Shown here piece by piece: positions 23,235 to 31,544 of a stretch of 31,629 bases of DNA. How positions within the stretch are numbered: the stretch's first letter is position 1; each line of letters begins with the position of its first letter. The notes under the pieces are model-generated. The model searched no databases and was not told the origin of the DNA. It worked only from the letters and a program-made list of their open reading frames with translations. Origin of the DNA: Dialister sp. UBA7295 (GTDB lineage Bacteria > Bacillota > Negativicutes > Veillonellales > Dialisteraceae); the NCBI GenBank assembly GCA_002471975.1, contig DKQZ01000094.1, positions 1 through 31,629 on the forward strand. Reading direction: 5' to 3'. Made by a program: the position numbers and the translations under genes.

Positions 23235-25151
23235 TCAGTCTCCAAATACCGGGGGCAGCGGGCTTTCGCTGTCCGGGGGAAGCGGCGGGAGGGGCGGATT
23301 GGTATCGTTTCCGCCTTCGGCAGGAGCCGGCTTGTCCGGTTCTTCGCCCGGCGCATAGATGGAGTGATATTTGAAAAGGTTTTCTACCTGGGTATGGTTG
23401 ATGGTTTCCACTTCCATCAGGGCCTTGGCCATGGCATGGAGGACCGGCAGGTTGTCGGTGAGCATCTGCATGGTGTCATTGTAGGCTTCGTCCAGGTATT
23501 TATGCATTTCTTCATCGATGATGGTGGCCACGGTTTCACCGTAGTTTCTTTCGGAGCCAAGTTGTTTGCCGAGGAAGATCTGTTCCTGGTGTTCCCCGAA
23601 AATCATGGGTCCCAGGCGATCGCTCATGCCCCATTCCATAATCATCTTGCGAAGGATGGCAGTGACCTGCTGGAGATCTCCGGAGGCGCCGCTGGAAATT
23701 TCATTGAAAATGATCTTTTCAGCGCACCGTCCGCCGAGAGCCACACGGATCTGGGCAAGGAGATGGGATTTGGTGATGAAGGACCGTTCTTCGTGGGGCA
23801 GCATCATGGTATAGCCGCCGGCCTGGCCTCTGGGGATGATGGTGACTTTGTGGACCGGATCCGCATCCTTGAGGAGGGTGGCCATGATGGCATGGCCCGA
23901 TTCATGGTAAGCGGTCAGTTTCTTTTCATCATCATTGACTTTATGACTCTTTCTTTCAGGGCCATAGGAAACCTTTTCGGAAGCTTCTTCCAGATCGGAC
24001 ATGGAAATGGTCTTCCGGTTGGCCCTGGCAGCCATGAGGGCTGCTTCGTTTAACATATTGGCGAGATCGGCGCCGGTAAAACCGGGAACTTTCTTCGCAA
24101 TGGTCGGTAAATCCACATCCGGTTCCAGCGGTTTATTCTTCGCATGGACACGGAGAATGGCGATACGGCCGCGAAGATCCGGAGTGCCAACGACGACGCG
24201 CCGGTCAAAACGGCCCGGACGGAGAAGGGCCGGGTCCAGGATATCCGGACGGTTGGTGGCGGCCAGGGTAATGATACCTTCATTGGAACCGAAACCATCC
24301 ATCTCCACGAGGAGCTGGTTCAGGGTCTGTTCCCTTTCATCATGTCCCCCACCCAGTCCGCTTCCGCGCTGACGGCCTACGGCATCGATTTCATCGATGA
24401 ATACGATACAGGGGGCATTCTTCTTGGCCTGGGAGAAAAGGTCGCGTACGCGGGATGCGCCTACGCCGACAAACATTTCCACGAAGTCGGAGCCTGAAAT
24501 GGAGAAGAAGGGAACTTTTGCTTCTCCGGCAACGGCTTTGGCGAGGAGGGTCTTGCCTGTGCCTGGCGGTCCTACGAGGAGGACGCCTTTCGGGATTTTC
24601 GCGCCGATGGCGGTGTAGCGTCCCGGATTTTTCAGGAAGTCCACCACTTCGGACAATTCTTCTTTGGCTTCATCTTCACCGGCCACATCATTGAAGGTGA
24701 CGTGAATCTGGCCTTCGCCGGTCATTTTTGCCTTGGATTTGCCAAAGCTCATAACCCGTCCGCCGCCGCCCTGGGTCTGGTTCATCATCCAGAACCATAC
24801 GGCAATGAGGATGACGATGGGAAGCAGGTTGGACAGAAGGCTCATCCACCAGGATGGCTGTTCCGGCGGTTTGGCGGTGATGGAGACGTTATTGTCTTCC
24901 AGCTTGCCTAAGAGCGCTGTATCATTGTCGGGAATGTAGGTGGCAAATTCGCTGCCATCCTTCAACTTGCCAACCACCGCATTATTCGTCATTTCGATGG
25001 AAGATACGTTCTTCTTCTCCACCTGGGTCATGAATTCGGTGTAGCTGATTTCCGTATGTTTTTCCTGGGGATGGACAAAGGTATTGAATATGGATACGGC
25101 CACAATGATGAGCAGCACGTAGAGCGCCACATTCTTGATAAATTTATTCAA
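23235..25151 (-). CDS. ftsH: ATP-dependent zinc metalloprotease FtsH
   Basis: Membrane-bound AAA+ protease for quality control of membrane and regulatory proteins. The 638-residue protein has membrane segments at about 6-24 and 103-123, Walker A GPPGTGKT (194-201), Walker B IVFIDE (249-254), the pore motif MFVGVGA, the arginine-finger region RPGRFDRR, and the zinc site HESGH (416-420) with the later Asp in GASGDLQQ. The TTG at 25151 is chosen because AAGGAGG sits 6 bases upstream; a GTG 18 bases earlier overlaps that site. It ends in a Pro-rich tail (NPPLPPLPPDSESPLPP) beyond the usual FtsH end. The order tilS-hpt-ftsH is as in B. subtilis. Confidence 0.97.
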   Translation of the reverse strand: MNKFIKNVALYVLLIIVAVSIFNTFVHPQEKHTEISYTEFMTQVEKKNVSSIEMTNNAVVGKLKDGSEFATYIPDNDTALLGKLEDNNVSITAKPPEQPSWWMSLLSNLLPIVILIAVWFWMMNQTQGGGGRVMSFGKSKAKMTGEGQIHVTFNDVAGEDEAKEELSEVVDFLKNPGRYTAIGAKIPKGVLLVGPPGTGKTLLAKAVAGEAKVPFFSISGSDFVEMFVGVGASRVRDLFSQAKKNAPCIVFIDEIDAVGRQRGSGLGGGHDEREQTLNQLLVEMDGFGSNEGIITLAATNRPDILDPALLRPGRFDRRVVVGTPDLRGRIAILRVHAKNKPLEPDVDLPTIAKKVPGFTGADLANMLNEAALMAARANRKTISMSDLEEASEKVSYGPERKSHKVNDDEKKLTAYHESGHAIMATLLKDADPVHKVTIIPRGQAGGYTMMLPHEERSFITKSHLLAQIRVALGGRCAEKIIFNEISSGASGDLQQVTAILRKMIMEWGMSDRLGPMIFGEHQEQIFLGKQLGSERNYGETVATIIDEEMHKYLDEAYNDTMQMLTDNLPVLHAMAKALMEVETINHTQVENLFKYHSIYAPGEEPDKPAPAEGGNDTNPPLPPLPPDSESPLPPVFGD

Positions 25152-25238
25152 TATATTCCTCCTTCTCACAGTCGTTTGAATGATCCCATTTTAACAGGTT
25201 CCCACCCCGTCAAATAGAAAGCTTTAAATTAGTTATTA

Positions 25239-25267
25239 ATTTTACCATTTTTTCAAGCTTTAAGCAA
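25239..25267 (-). promoter_or_regulatory. Probable ftsH promoter
   Basis: TTGCTT (complement at 25262-25267), a 17-bp spacer and TAAAAT (25239-25244) on the minus strand, about 90 bp before the ftsH start. Confidence 0.5.
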
Positions 25268-25332
25268 TAAAGTTTGTTTGAATAATAGAAGTGAACCATC
25301 TTTATACTATGGAAAACCGGCAGAAAGTGTAA

Positions 25333-25406
25333 AGTTATCGGTTCATAGTTATCAGTTCGCAGTTATCAGTTATAAGCTTTAAGTGAAAAACTGATAACTA
25401 AAAACT
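25333..25406. repeat. Inverted heptamer element 3 (short core)
   Basis: The left arm 25333-25370 is AGTTATC GGTTCAT AGTTATC AGTTCGC AGTTATC AGT (five heptamers plus AGT). The right arm 25390-25406 in complement is AGTTTTT AGTTATC AGT (two heptamers plus AGT). Only 19 bp lie between the arms. It separates hpt from ftsH, which are usually close neighbours. Confidence 0.7.
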
Positions 25407-25441
25407 TATTTTTTCCTTCCCGGTTCTTCGGAAATATACCA

Positions 25442-25993
25442 TCACGCTTTTGTGTAGACTTTGGGGTCCAGGACGCAGACGTCCGGGAGATTCCTGTATT
25501 TTTCCGCATAGTCACAGCCATAGCCCACGATGAATTCATCGGGGATATCAAAGCCGATATATTTCACGGCCACGTCTTTGACCCGTCTTTCTTTTTTATT
25601 GAGACAGATGGCCAGTTCCACCGAAGAGGCTCCCCTTTCCTTCAGGAGGGGCACCAGGGCATTCATGGTGATGCCGGTATCAATGATGTCTTCCACGATA
25701 ATAACGTCTTTGCCACGGATATCCTTGTCCAGGTCTTTTTTGATATTCACATGGCCGCTGGAAACGGTGCCGCTTCCATAGCTGGAAACCACCATGGTAT
25801 CCAGGGTGACGGGAAGGTCGATTTCCCGCATGAGGTCACAGAGGAAGGGCATGGCTCCTTTCAGGATGCCTACGAGGACCACATTCCTTCCGGCATAGTC
25901 TTTCGTGATTTGTGCGCCGATTTCCCTGACCCGTTTCTGAAGTTCTTCTTTCGTAATCAGGACTGTTTTAATATCTTTCCCCAGGTTCTCCAT
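25442..25993 (-). CDS. hpt: Hypoxanthine phosphoribosyltransferase
   Basis: Purine salvage enzyme that makes IMP/GMP from hypoxanthine/guanine and PRPP. The 183-residue protein has LVGILKGAMPFLCDLMR, the SSYGSGTVSSG loop, the PRPP motif VIIVEDIIDTGIT and the C-terminal DEFIVGYGCDYAEKYRNLP. The start at 25993 (MENLGKD) has AAGGAG 7 bases upstream. An ATG six bases earlier would be too close to it, and the longer frame lies in tilS. It overlaps the 3' end of tilS by 26 bp, the usual tilS-hpt arrangement. Confidence 0.96.
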   Translation of the reverse strand: MENLGKDIKTVLITKEELQKRVREIGAQITKDYAGRNVVLVGILKGAMPFLCDLMREIDLPVTLDTMVVSSYGSGTVSSGHVNIKKDLDKDIRGKDVIIVEDIIDTGITMNALVPLLKERGASSVELAICLNKKERRVKDVAVKYIGFDIPDEFIVGYGCDYAEKYRNLPDVCVLDPKVYTKA

Positions 25994-27434
25994 GTTCATT
26001 CTCCTTATCTTCCCACTCCACCGTAAGGAGCAGGAAACTTTTCGTATCCCCGCCGGGCCGGGCCATGCGGCTTCCCCGCAGGAAGCAGATCCAGTAAATA
26101 TGGCCTTCATCAGCAAGAACCGGCCATTCTTTCCGAAGGGCTGCAGGAATTCCCTTCTCCTGCAGGATGGAAAAGACGGACCTCGTGCCTTCCATGCCCG
26201 GGGGTGCCAGACGGTCTCCCTTCTCCGCCTTGCGGAGAGACAGCGTTCCCGCCCTCTTCCCGTCCAGAAGGTACTGGTTCTTCCCTGTGGGCACGGGCTC
26301 TTTCAGAAGTTCTCCGGTCAGATGAAAGGTGCCCATATCCGTCGTAAGGGATGTATATCTTATTATACCAGTTTTATTTGCGATATGTTTTGTTTTTTCC
26401 ACCAGGTCCTGATAGAAATAGCGGAAATAGTCGGAGCTTTTCCCCTCCATGCTTTTTCTGGTATTTCCTTTATGGAAATATAAAACTTCCTGCCCCGTCT
26501 CAAGGACGGTTCCTGCTTCCGAAGTCCGGTGAAATCCTTCCTCCAGGGCCAGCAGGCGGAGCCTTTCCACTCCTTCAAAGTCCGCCGTTTTCCCGCCCGT
26601 TTTTTCTATGGCGTTCATCAGGACCCTCCGCTGCAGGGCAGGATGAAGATGACTGAAATGATTTTTCGGATAAAACAGGGCCTCCCCGGCTTTTCTGAAA
26701 TGGATGCTTTCTTTCCCTGCCTCTTCTCTGAGAAAATCTTCGTCTGCTGCCGCCGTTTCAGAAAGGCGGGAAAGGGCTGCCGTAAGTTTCGGATTATGGG
26801 AGAGAAGCAGCGGCATGAGAAGCAGGCGGATTTTATTTCTTGAGCCCTCAGGAACGTCATTGGTCTCATCATGATAGGGCTCGCAGGGATAGAGTGAGAC
26901 GAATTCCCCGATTTCTTTTTTTGTCACGGAAAGGAAGGGACGGATTTTATTTCCTGCTTTCGGACGGATGCCGGAAAGGCCGTTCAGCCCGCTTCCCCGG
27001 AGAAGATGGAAAAGAATGGTTTCCGCCTGGTCATCCTCATGATGGGCCGTGGCGAGAAGATTGTATTTCCCCTCTTTCATCACTTCGGAAAGGGCCCGGT
27101 AGCGGAGCTCCCTTGCCACGGTTTCCAGGGACCCTTTTTCCTTTTCCCTTTCCTCCGGGACGTAGACGTCTTTCCGGTAAAAAGGGATGGAAAGTGTTCC
27201 GCAGATGGCGCGGACGCCCTCCGTTTCTTTCTCCGCCGCTTCCCGGATATGATGATTGACACAGCAGCAGCCGATTTCTATATGTTCTTTTTCCCTGATT
27301 TCATTCAGAAAAAGAAGAAGGCCCAGGGAATCGGGGCCGCCGGAAACGGCAGCCAGGATCCTGTCACCCCTCTGCCAGAGTTTTTTCTCATGGGCAGCGG
27401 AAAGTACCTTCTTCAGAAATAGTTCCTTCTTCAT
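25968..27434 (-). CDS. tilS: tRNA(Ile)-lysidine synthase TilS
   Basis: Modifies C34 of tRNA-Ile(CAU) to lysidine, letting it read AUA. The 488-residue protein has an N-terminal PP-loop ATPase domain with SGGPDS (31-36), HHIR and the HHEDDQAETILFHLLRGSGLNGLSG region. A linker and a C-terminal domain with ISLRKAEKGDR-like TLSLRKAEKGDRLAPPGM follow. This full-length form is like that of B. subtilis. Its ATG overlaps the ppx stop by four bases (ATGA) and its end overlaps hpt. Confidence 0.95.
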   Translation of the reverse strand: MKKELFLKKVLSAAHEKKLWQRGDRILAAVSGGPDSLGLLLFLNEIREKEHIEIGCCCVNHHIREAAEKETEGVRAICGTLSIPFYRKDVYVPEEREKEKGSLETVARELRYRALSEVMKEGKYNLLATAHHEDDQAETILFHLLRGSGLNGLSGIRPKAGNKIRPFLSVTKKEIGEFVSLYPCEPYHDETNDVPEGSRNKIRLLLMPLLLSHNPKLTAALSRLSETAAADEDFLREEAGKESIHFRKAGEALFYPKNHFSHLHPALQRRVLMNAIEKTGGKTADFEGVERLRLLALEEGFHRTSEAGTVLETGQEVLYFHKGNTRKSMEGKSSDYFRYFYQDLVEKTKHIANKTGIIRYTSLTTDMGTFHLTGELLKEPVPTGKNQYLLDGKRAGTLSLRKAEKGDRLAPPGMEGTRSVFSILQEKGIPAALRKEWPVLADEGHIYWICFLRGSRMARPGGDTKSFLLLTVEWEDKENEHGEPGERY

Positions 27435-28345
27435 TTGTCCTCGTTCGGTTTCAATACGTCCGCATCCAGGAGTCCTTCGGACAGGTCCCGGTCGCTCACC
27501 ATGATTTCGGGCAGGGCGAAGTACTCCATCAGCCCGTCAAGAATGGCAAGGCCTGCCACGATGATATCTGCCCTGGAGGGCATGAGTCCCGTAATATGGC
27601 AGCGATCGTCATAACTCATGCGATAAAGCTTCATCATCAGGTCATGGACGTCTTCCTGATGAATCACATAATCCTGCACTTTGGAAGAATCATAGACTTC
27701 CAGTTCCTGCAGGACGGAAGCCAGGGAGGTTACCGTACCGCCGACTCCGATCCATCGCTTCACGTTTGTCATGGCATCGAGGAGATCCGTTTCCCTGAAG
27801 AGGGCAAAGCAGTGTTTTTTCAGTTCTGCCAAACCTCTTAACGTGGTGGTATCGAACTGTTTCGAGCATCGTACGCAGCCCAGGCGGAAACTGTGGCGAA
27901 GTCCGATATCCGGTCCGTAACCCATGCAGAATTCCGTGGATCCCCCTCCGATATCGACTACTGCCGTTACTACGGAAGGCGTCCCTGCGGCGCCAATATA
28001 ACTGTAGTAGGCTTCTTCTTTCCCCGTAAGGATACGGACGGGAACTCCTGTCGCCGCTGTCACTTCATCCGTAAATTCGCCGCCATTGGCCGCATCTCTT
28101 ACGATAGAAGTGCCATAGGCAAATATTTCCTCTGCCCCTTCGAGCCTTGCCTTGTCCACGAATTCTTCGATGGCTTTCAGGGTCCTTTTCTTCGGGCCTT
28201 CCCCGATGAAAGCCTGATCGGTCATGCCTTCCCCGAGACGGCTGCTCCGGAGATCCTTGAAAAGGACTTTCCAATCCCCTTTCTCTCCCTTTTCCGCCAG
28301 AAGAAGACGGACGGAATTCGTACCGATATCGATAATCGCGCGCAT
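27431..28345 (-). CDS. Short Ppx/GppA-family phosphatase
   Basis: An ASKHA-fold enzyme that hydrolyses polyphosphate or pppGpp. The 304-residue protein comprises only the catalytic core: RAIIDIGTNSVRLLL, the phosphate loop DIGGGSTEF, RLGCVR and GVGGTVTSLASV. It lacks the C-terminal HD-like domain of E. coli Ppx/GppA, as is common in Firmicutes. The start is 28345 (second of two adjacent ATGs) because GGAGG lies 5 bases before it. A 7-bp GAACCGG/CCGGTTC hairpin (28358-28375) stands just upstream of that site. It is cotranscribed with tilS and hpt. Which of the two substrates it uses cannot be told. Confidence 0.9.
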   Translation of the reverse strand: MRAIIDIGTNSVRLLLAEKGEKGDWKVLFKDLRSSRLGEGMTDQAFIGEGPKKRTLKAIEEFVDKARLEGAEEIFAYGTSIVRDAANGGEFTDEVTAATGVPVRILTGKEEAYYSYIGAAGTPSVVTAVVDIGGGSTEFCMGYGPDIGLRHSFRLGCVRCSKQFDTTTLRGLAELKKHCFALFRETDLLDAMTNVKRWIGVGGTVTSLASVLQELEVYDSSKVQDYVIHQEDVHDLMMKLYRMSYDDRCHITGLMPSRADIIVAGLAILDGLMEYFALPEIMVSDRDLSEGLLDADVLKPNEDK

Positions 28346-28440
28346 CATTTCCTCCATGAACCGGCATCCCGGTTCAAAACGAATAAAAGCTCCCCGCCTT
28401 TTATTTCCTGTGCCTTGTGACAATCATATTTTCCTGATTA

Positions 28441-28475
28441 AAAAAGAGAGGCTGACGACAGCCCCCTTTTTACCC
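28441..28475 (-). terminator. Terminator of the S1-domain gene
   Basis: GGCTG/CAGCC with an AAAAAG/CTTTTT outer part, a small internal loop and an ACGA-type loop, giving a T-run on the minus strand a few bases after the stop. Confidence 0.75.
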
Positions 28476-28478
28476 GAA

Positions 28479-29048
28479 TCAGTCAGAACGGCGGGCACCT
28501 CTGCCGCCCCGTTTGGATTCTACATTGCGTTTCAGATCGAGAAGCCTTTCATCGCTGTCCTTCAGGAAACGGGAAAGTTTATCTTCGAAAGAAGCCGGCG
28601 CTTCCCTTCTTCCCCCGCGGAAAGGACGGTCGAAAGAGCGGCTTTCCCTTCTCTCCGGACGGGAGGATTCGAATTCCTCCACTTCCTGGCGGAACGGTTC
28701 ATCTTCTTTATGGAAAGAGTGATGATTCTCATGGCCTGCGAAATTTCCACGTTCATGGAAATCCCGGCGTCCCTGGCGTTCATGGCCGTGGGAGCCCTGT
28801 TTCTTTTCCTCTTTTGGCTGCGCCTGTTTGATGGAAAGGGCAATCTTTCCTCTTTCATCAATGGTGAGGACCTTGACCTTCACTTTATCCCTGACCTTCA
28901 GGTAATCATTGACATCGCTCACATATTCATCAGCCACTTCGGAAATGTGAACCAGACCCACTTTATTGTCCGGCAGCTCTACAAATGCCCCGAACTTTGC
29001 GATACCTGTAATAGTACCTTCTACGATATTGCCGACTTCTAAAGCCAT
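28479..29048 (-). CDS. S1-domain RNA-binding protein (YabR-like)
   Basis: The 189-residue protein has one S1 domain at about 1-75, with GNIVEGTITGIAKFGAFVEL, GLVHISEVADEYV and KVKVLTIDERGKIALSIK. An Arg/Gly/His/Glu-rich, probably disordered tail (about 80-189) includes FDRPFRGGRR. YabR/GSP13 proteins bind ribosomes or RNA. The tail is longer than in B. subtilis YabR. The start at 29048 has GGAGG 15 bases upstream, an unusually long spacing, and no better in-frame start is present. The neighbourhood (before tilS-hpt-ftsH) matches yabR. Confidence 0.88.
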   Translation of the reverse strand: MALEVGNIVEGTITGIAKFGAFVELPDNKVGLVHISEVADEYVSDVNDYLKVRDKVKVKVLTIDERGKIALSIKQAQPKEEKKQGSHGHERQGRRDFHERGNFAGHENHHSFHKEDEPFRQEVEEFESSRPERRESRSFDRPFRGGRREAPASFEDKLSRFLKDSDERLLDLKRNVESKRGGRGARRSD

Positions 29049-29097
29049 GAGAAAAAAATAAATCCTCCTTGAAATATAAATGGATATATACACATTG

Positions 29098-29126
29098 ATT
29101 ATACGAAATTCAGAAAGGAATAGCAA
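29098..29126 (-). promoter_or_regulatory. Promoter of the S1-domain gene
   Basis: TTGCTA (complement at 29121-29126), a 17-bp spacer and TATAAT (29098-29103) on the minus strand. Confidence 0.65.
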
Positions 29127-29220
29127 TATTCAAGTTTTGTCTTTTTCCATGGGAAAAGAAATTGAAATTTTTTATGAGACAAATTCACTTTTTTCCCTAC
29201 TATATGTATAGAAGGAAATC

Positions 29221-29369
29221 ATACCCCTTCCACTTCTTTCGCCGGCGCGCGTTTCCAGGATAGGCGGAAGGGAATGGGTATCTTTCCTGAAGCGGTACCG
29301 CATGACATCCATAATCCTTTGAAAGTCCGGTCTGATTACCTTTGAGGCCGGGTAATTCCCCGGGTGGAC
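29221..29369 (+). other. Unexplained structured intergenic segment
   Basis: No gene fits here. Read on the plus strand it can form ATACCC/GGGTAT (29221-29226 with 29276-29281) extended inward by TTCC/GGAA and CTTTCGCC/GGCGGAAG, then GCGGTACCGC (29292-29301), then ATTACC/GGTAAT (29335-29340 with 29351-29356) nested in GTCC/GGAC (29325-29328 with 29366-29369). No clear plus-strand promoter was found. It may be a small RNA or a regulatory leader. Confidence 0.3.
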
Positions 29370-29380
29370 AGGGAAAATGG

Positions 29381-29437
29381 AATAAGCATGAAAAGCAGGC
29401 GGGCAGCTATGCTGCCTGCCTGCTTTTCGTGCTTATT
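29381..29437. terminator. 27-bp hairpin after the nitroreductase pair
   Basis: Two 27-base arms (29381-29407 and 29411-29437) with a TAT loop. As plus-strand RNA all 27 positions pair (two as G-U) and TTATTTTC follows. As minus-strand RNA the same two positions are mismatches. It is probably the terminator for the nitroreductase genes, but the G-U pattern favours a plus-strand transcript. Confidence 0.7.
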
Positions 29438-29453
29438 TTCAGGATTCCTGCTT

Positions 29454-29969
29454 TTACCGCTCAATGATTCCGAAATGACGGTCTGCCTTTCTCCGCTCTC
29501 CGGCCAGGGGGCTGTGGCCCACGGCCACGCCAAGAAGCGGCGTGATTCCCTGGGGGAGATGAAGCATTTTCAGATACTCCGCATCGGGCGGAAGATGATG
29601 AATGAAGCCGAAGAGGATGATGGAACCGAGTCCCAGGTCCGTGGCTTTGAGGTGAATGTGCTCGGCAATGATGCCGGCATCAAATCCTTCCATATAATCG
29701 ACGGCATCCTTCGTGCGGCAGATGAGGAAGAGAAGAGGCGCTTCAAAAATAAGATGAGGTCTTCCCGCCTTCTCGGCACCCTCCCTGGTGAGGGTATTTA
29801 ATACGTCCTGATCCGTCACGGAGACGATGACGTAGCCTTTATCATTATGTTTTCCCACGGACGCCTGAAGAGCAGCCGCAAGGAGCGTTTTCCTGTCTTC
29901 TTCAGACACCGGTTCCTTTGTATAGGAGCGGACCGATTTCCGAAGGGCACAGACTTCTTCAAATTCCAT
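29454..29969 (-). CDS. Nitroreductase-family protein 1
   Basis: A 171-residue FMN-dependent nitroreductase-fold protein. Seen are the N-terminal RKSVRSYTKEPVSEED (FMN phosphate contact region), the middle AEHIHLKATDLGLGS, and the C-terminal VAVGHSP before a basic RRK segment. Substrates of such small family members are diverse and not predictable here. It overlaps the upstream paralogue by 11 bp and is about half identical to it near the N-terminus, so the pair arose by tandem duplication. Confidence 0.88.
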   Translation of the reverse strand: MEFEEVCALRKSVRSYTKEPVSEEDRKTLLAAALQASVGKHNDKGYVIVSVTDQDVLNTLTREGAEKAGRPHLIFEAPLLFLICRTKDAVDYMEGFDAGIIAEHIHLKATDLGLGSIILFGFIHHLPPDAEYLKMLHLPQGITPLLGVAVGHSPLAGERRKADRHFGIIER

Positions 29970-30507
29970 ATTTCATTTCACCCTTCACGTGGAATACGGG
30001 GAAGCGGGCGGTGAGCCGTCTTTCCCTTCTCTGGAGAGGCGTATGTCCCACGGCTACGGACATGGCGGGCTTCCAGCCTTCCGGCATGTTCATGGCCTTG
30101 AAATATTCGCCAAATCCATCGGTCACATTCAGGGTGCGGATGAAGCTGTAAATGCAGATGGAGCCAAGTCCCAGATTTTCCGCTTCCAGATGCATGTGCT
30201 CTGCCATGATGCCCGCATTCAGCTTGATGGAATCTTCCCTGGCTCCGGGAGCGCTCATGATGAGCAGCAAAACCGGTGCGCCGTAAAGCGGATCCCCCCG
30301 CCCGGAAAGCGCGTCATTCTGGTCTGCCAGGAGTTTCAGGACTTTTTTATCCGTCACCACCGCAATGCCATAATGCTTGTAATCGAAATGACCCACCGGC
30401 GCCCGCTGGGCAGCAGCGAGAATTTTTTCGATATCCTCTTCGGAAACCGGTTCGTCCGTATAACGGCGGCAGGAAAACCGCACAGCCAGCAAGTGTTCAA
30501 ATTCCAT
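29959..30507 (-). CDS. Nitroreductase-family protein 2
   Basis: A 182-residue paralogue of the next gene: MEFEHLLAVRFSCRRYTDEPVSEED at the start, APVGHFDYKHYGIAVV, AEHMHLEAENLGLGSICIYSFI and VAVGHTPLQRRERR. The start at 30507 is chosen for GGGAGGTACTT upstream; the longer frame has no such site. It has no membrane or export signal. The two proteins could form homodimers or a heterodimer, since family members are dimeric (inference). A GCCGCC-CTCT-GGCGGC stem lies upstream (about 30530-30550). Confidence 0.88.
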   Translation of the reverse strand: MEFEHLLAVRFSCRRYTDEPVSEEDIEKILAAAQRAPVGHFDYKHYGIAVVTDKKVLKLLADQNDALSGRGDPLYGAPVLLLIMSAPGAREDSIKLNAGIMAEHMHLEAENLGLGSICIYSFIRTLNVTDGFGEYFKAMNMPEGWKPAMSVAVGHTPLQRRERRLTARFPVFHVKGEMKYGI

Positions 30508-30658
30508 AAGTACCTCCCGGGCAAAAGCCCCAACGCCGCCAGAGGGCGGCCAAAGATGAAATAAAATCAGAAGGCCCGGCAGCTCATCCGCTCCTGCCAT
30601 GCCCGAATGATTCCCTGCACACACTCCATCATGAATGATGGGAAAGATCATTGATAAT

Positions 30659-30728
30659 AGCTGATGGCCAATGGCTAATGGCTAACGGCTAACGGCTAAC
30701 GGCTAACGGCTAACGGCTAACAGCTATT
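30659..30728. repeat. Tandem GGCTAAC heptamer array
   Basis: Ten 7-base units: AGCTGAT, GGCCAAT, GGCTAAT, six identical GGCTAAC (30680-30721) and AGCTATT. The last unit contains the stop codon of the next gene (30724-30726 on the minus strand). Confidence 0.9.
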
Positions 30729-31482
30729 TCCCGTTCATCAGGTTCGAGAGGATGGCGCCCACCATTTCGTAATCATCCAGGGCAATGGAGAGGGGTTCCT
30801 CTTTTCCTTTTTCATACAGGCAGAGGGGGCCTTTCCCGATTTCCGCCTGTTCCAGGTCCGAAAGTTCGATGGTTTCCTTCTTCACTTTGCTCCGGAAGCC
30901 GATACGCTCTCCGGTGAGCCAGAAAGCGCCTTTTTCTCCTTCCTTCCAGGCACTTTTGTCTTCGTGATTTTCGAAATTTCCCACCCGGAAAGGCTTGCCC
31001 GGGGCGATGACCGTGCCCTCTCCTTTCACCGGCTTTCCGGCCGCCGTCATGAAACGGGCGGAAGCGGTGAAATAAAGTTCCTCCCCTTCCCGGTATTTCA
31101 CATTGGCATATTCCCTGTTCATCCGGGGAAGGAGGCCTTTTTCCTGAATCTTATAGAGCGCATTGCACCGGCCGGCAATGGTTTTATATCTGTATTTGTC
31201 GTCTTCCTTCATCATGTAGCAAAGCTTCAGAAGGTCCGCGTACAAATCATAATCCTCATCATTCATGTACCCGTCCTGATACAGTTCTTCGAAGACCCTG
31301 TCGCAGGCTTTGGCCTGGGCCTTCGCCAGCTGTTTATTTCCCAGATCTTTTTTCTTTGCAAAGGCGATGAGTTCTTCCAGAAAATCCGCATCCAACTCAT
31401 CATCCAGAGCGGCTTTTGCCATTTTTTCTGCGTATTCTTCTATTTCTTTCTCTTTGCCGGAGCCAAATAAGTTAAAAAACAA
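30724..31482 (-). CDS. Protein of unknown function with possible PH-like C-terminus
   Basis: The roughly 252-residue cytoplasmic protein has an acidic helical N-terminal part (about 1-115, rich in Glu, Lys and Ala) and a middle beta-rich part. The C-terminal stretch GAFWLTGERIGFRSKVKKETIELSDLEQ reads like the first strands of bacterial PH-like domains (inference). I know no function. The TTG at 31482 is preferred because GGGAGG stands 8 bases upstream; a GTG at 31491 touches that site. Its stop codon is inside the GGCTAAC array, so the final residues could vary with array slippage. Confidence 0.7.
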   Translation of the reverse strand: MFFNLFGSGKEKEIEEYAEKMAKAALDDELDADFLEELIAFAKKKDLGNKQLAKAQAKACDRVFEELYQDGYMNDEDYDLYADLLKLCYMMKEDDKYRYKTIAGRCNALYKIQEKGLLPRMNREYANVKYREGEELYFTASARFMTAAGKPVKGEGTVIAPGKPFRVGNFENHEDKSAWKEGEKGAFWLTGERIGFRSKVKKETIELSDLEQAEIGKGPLCLYEKGKEEPLSIALDDYEMVGAILSNLMNGK

Positions 31483-31544
31483 AGAGAGCACCTCCCGGGT
31501 TCAATGCCAGTTCCTTTGAAAGGAATGGTTATTATGGAAATAAT

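Noticed and set aside
29315..29340. RNase P RNA-like GAAAGTCCGG string
   Set aside because: Only a short match to one conserved segment; the other conserved parts and the needed length of about 350-400 nt are absent.
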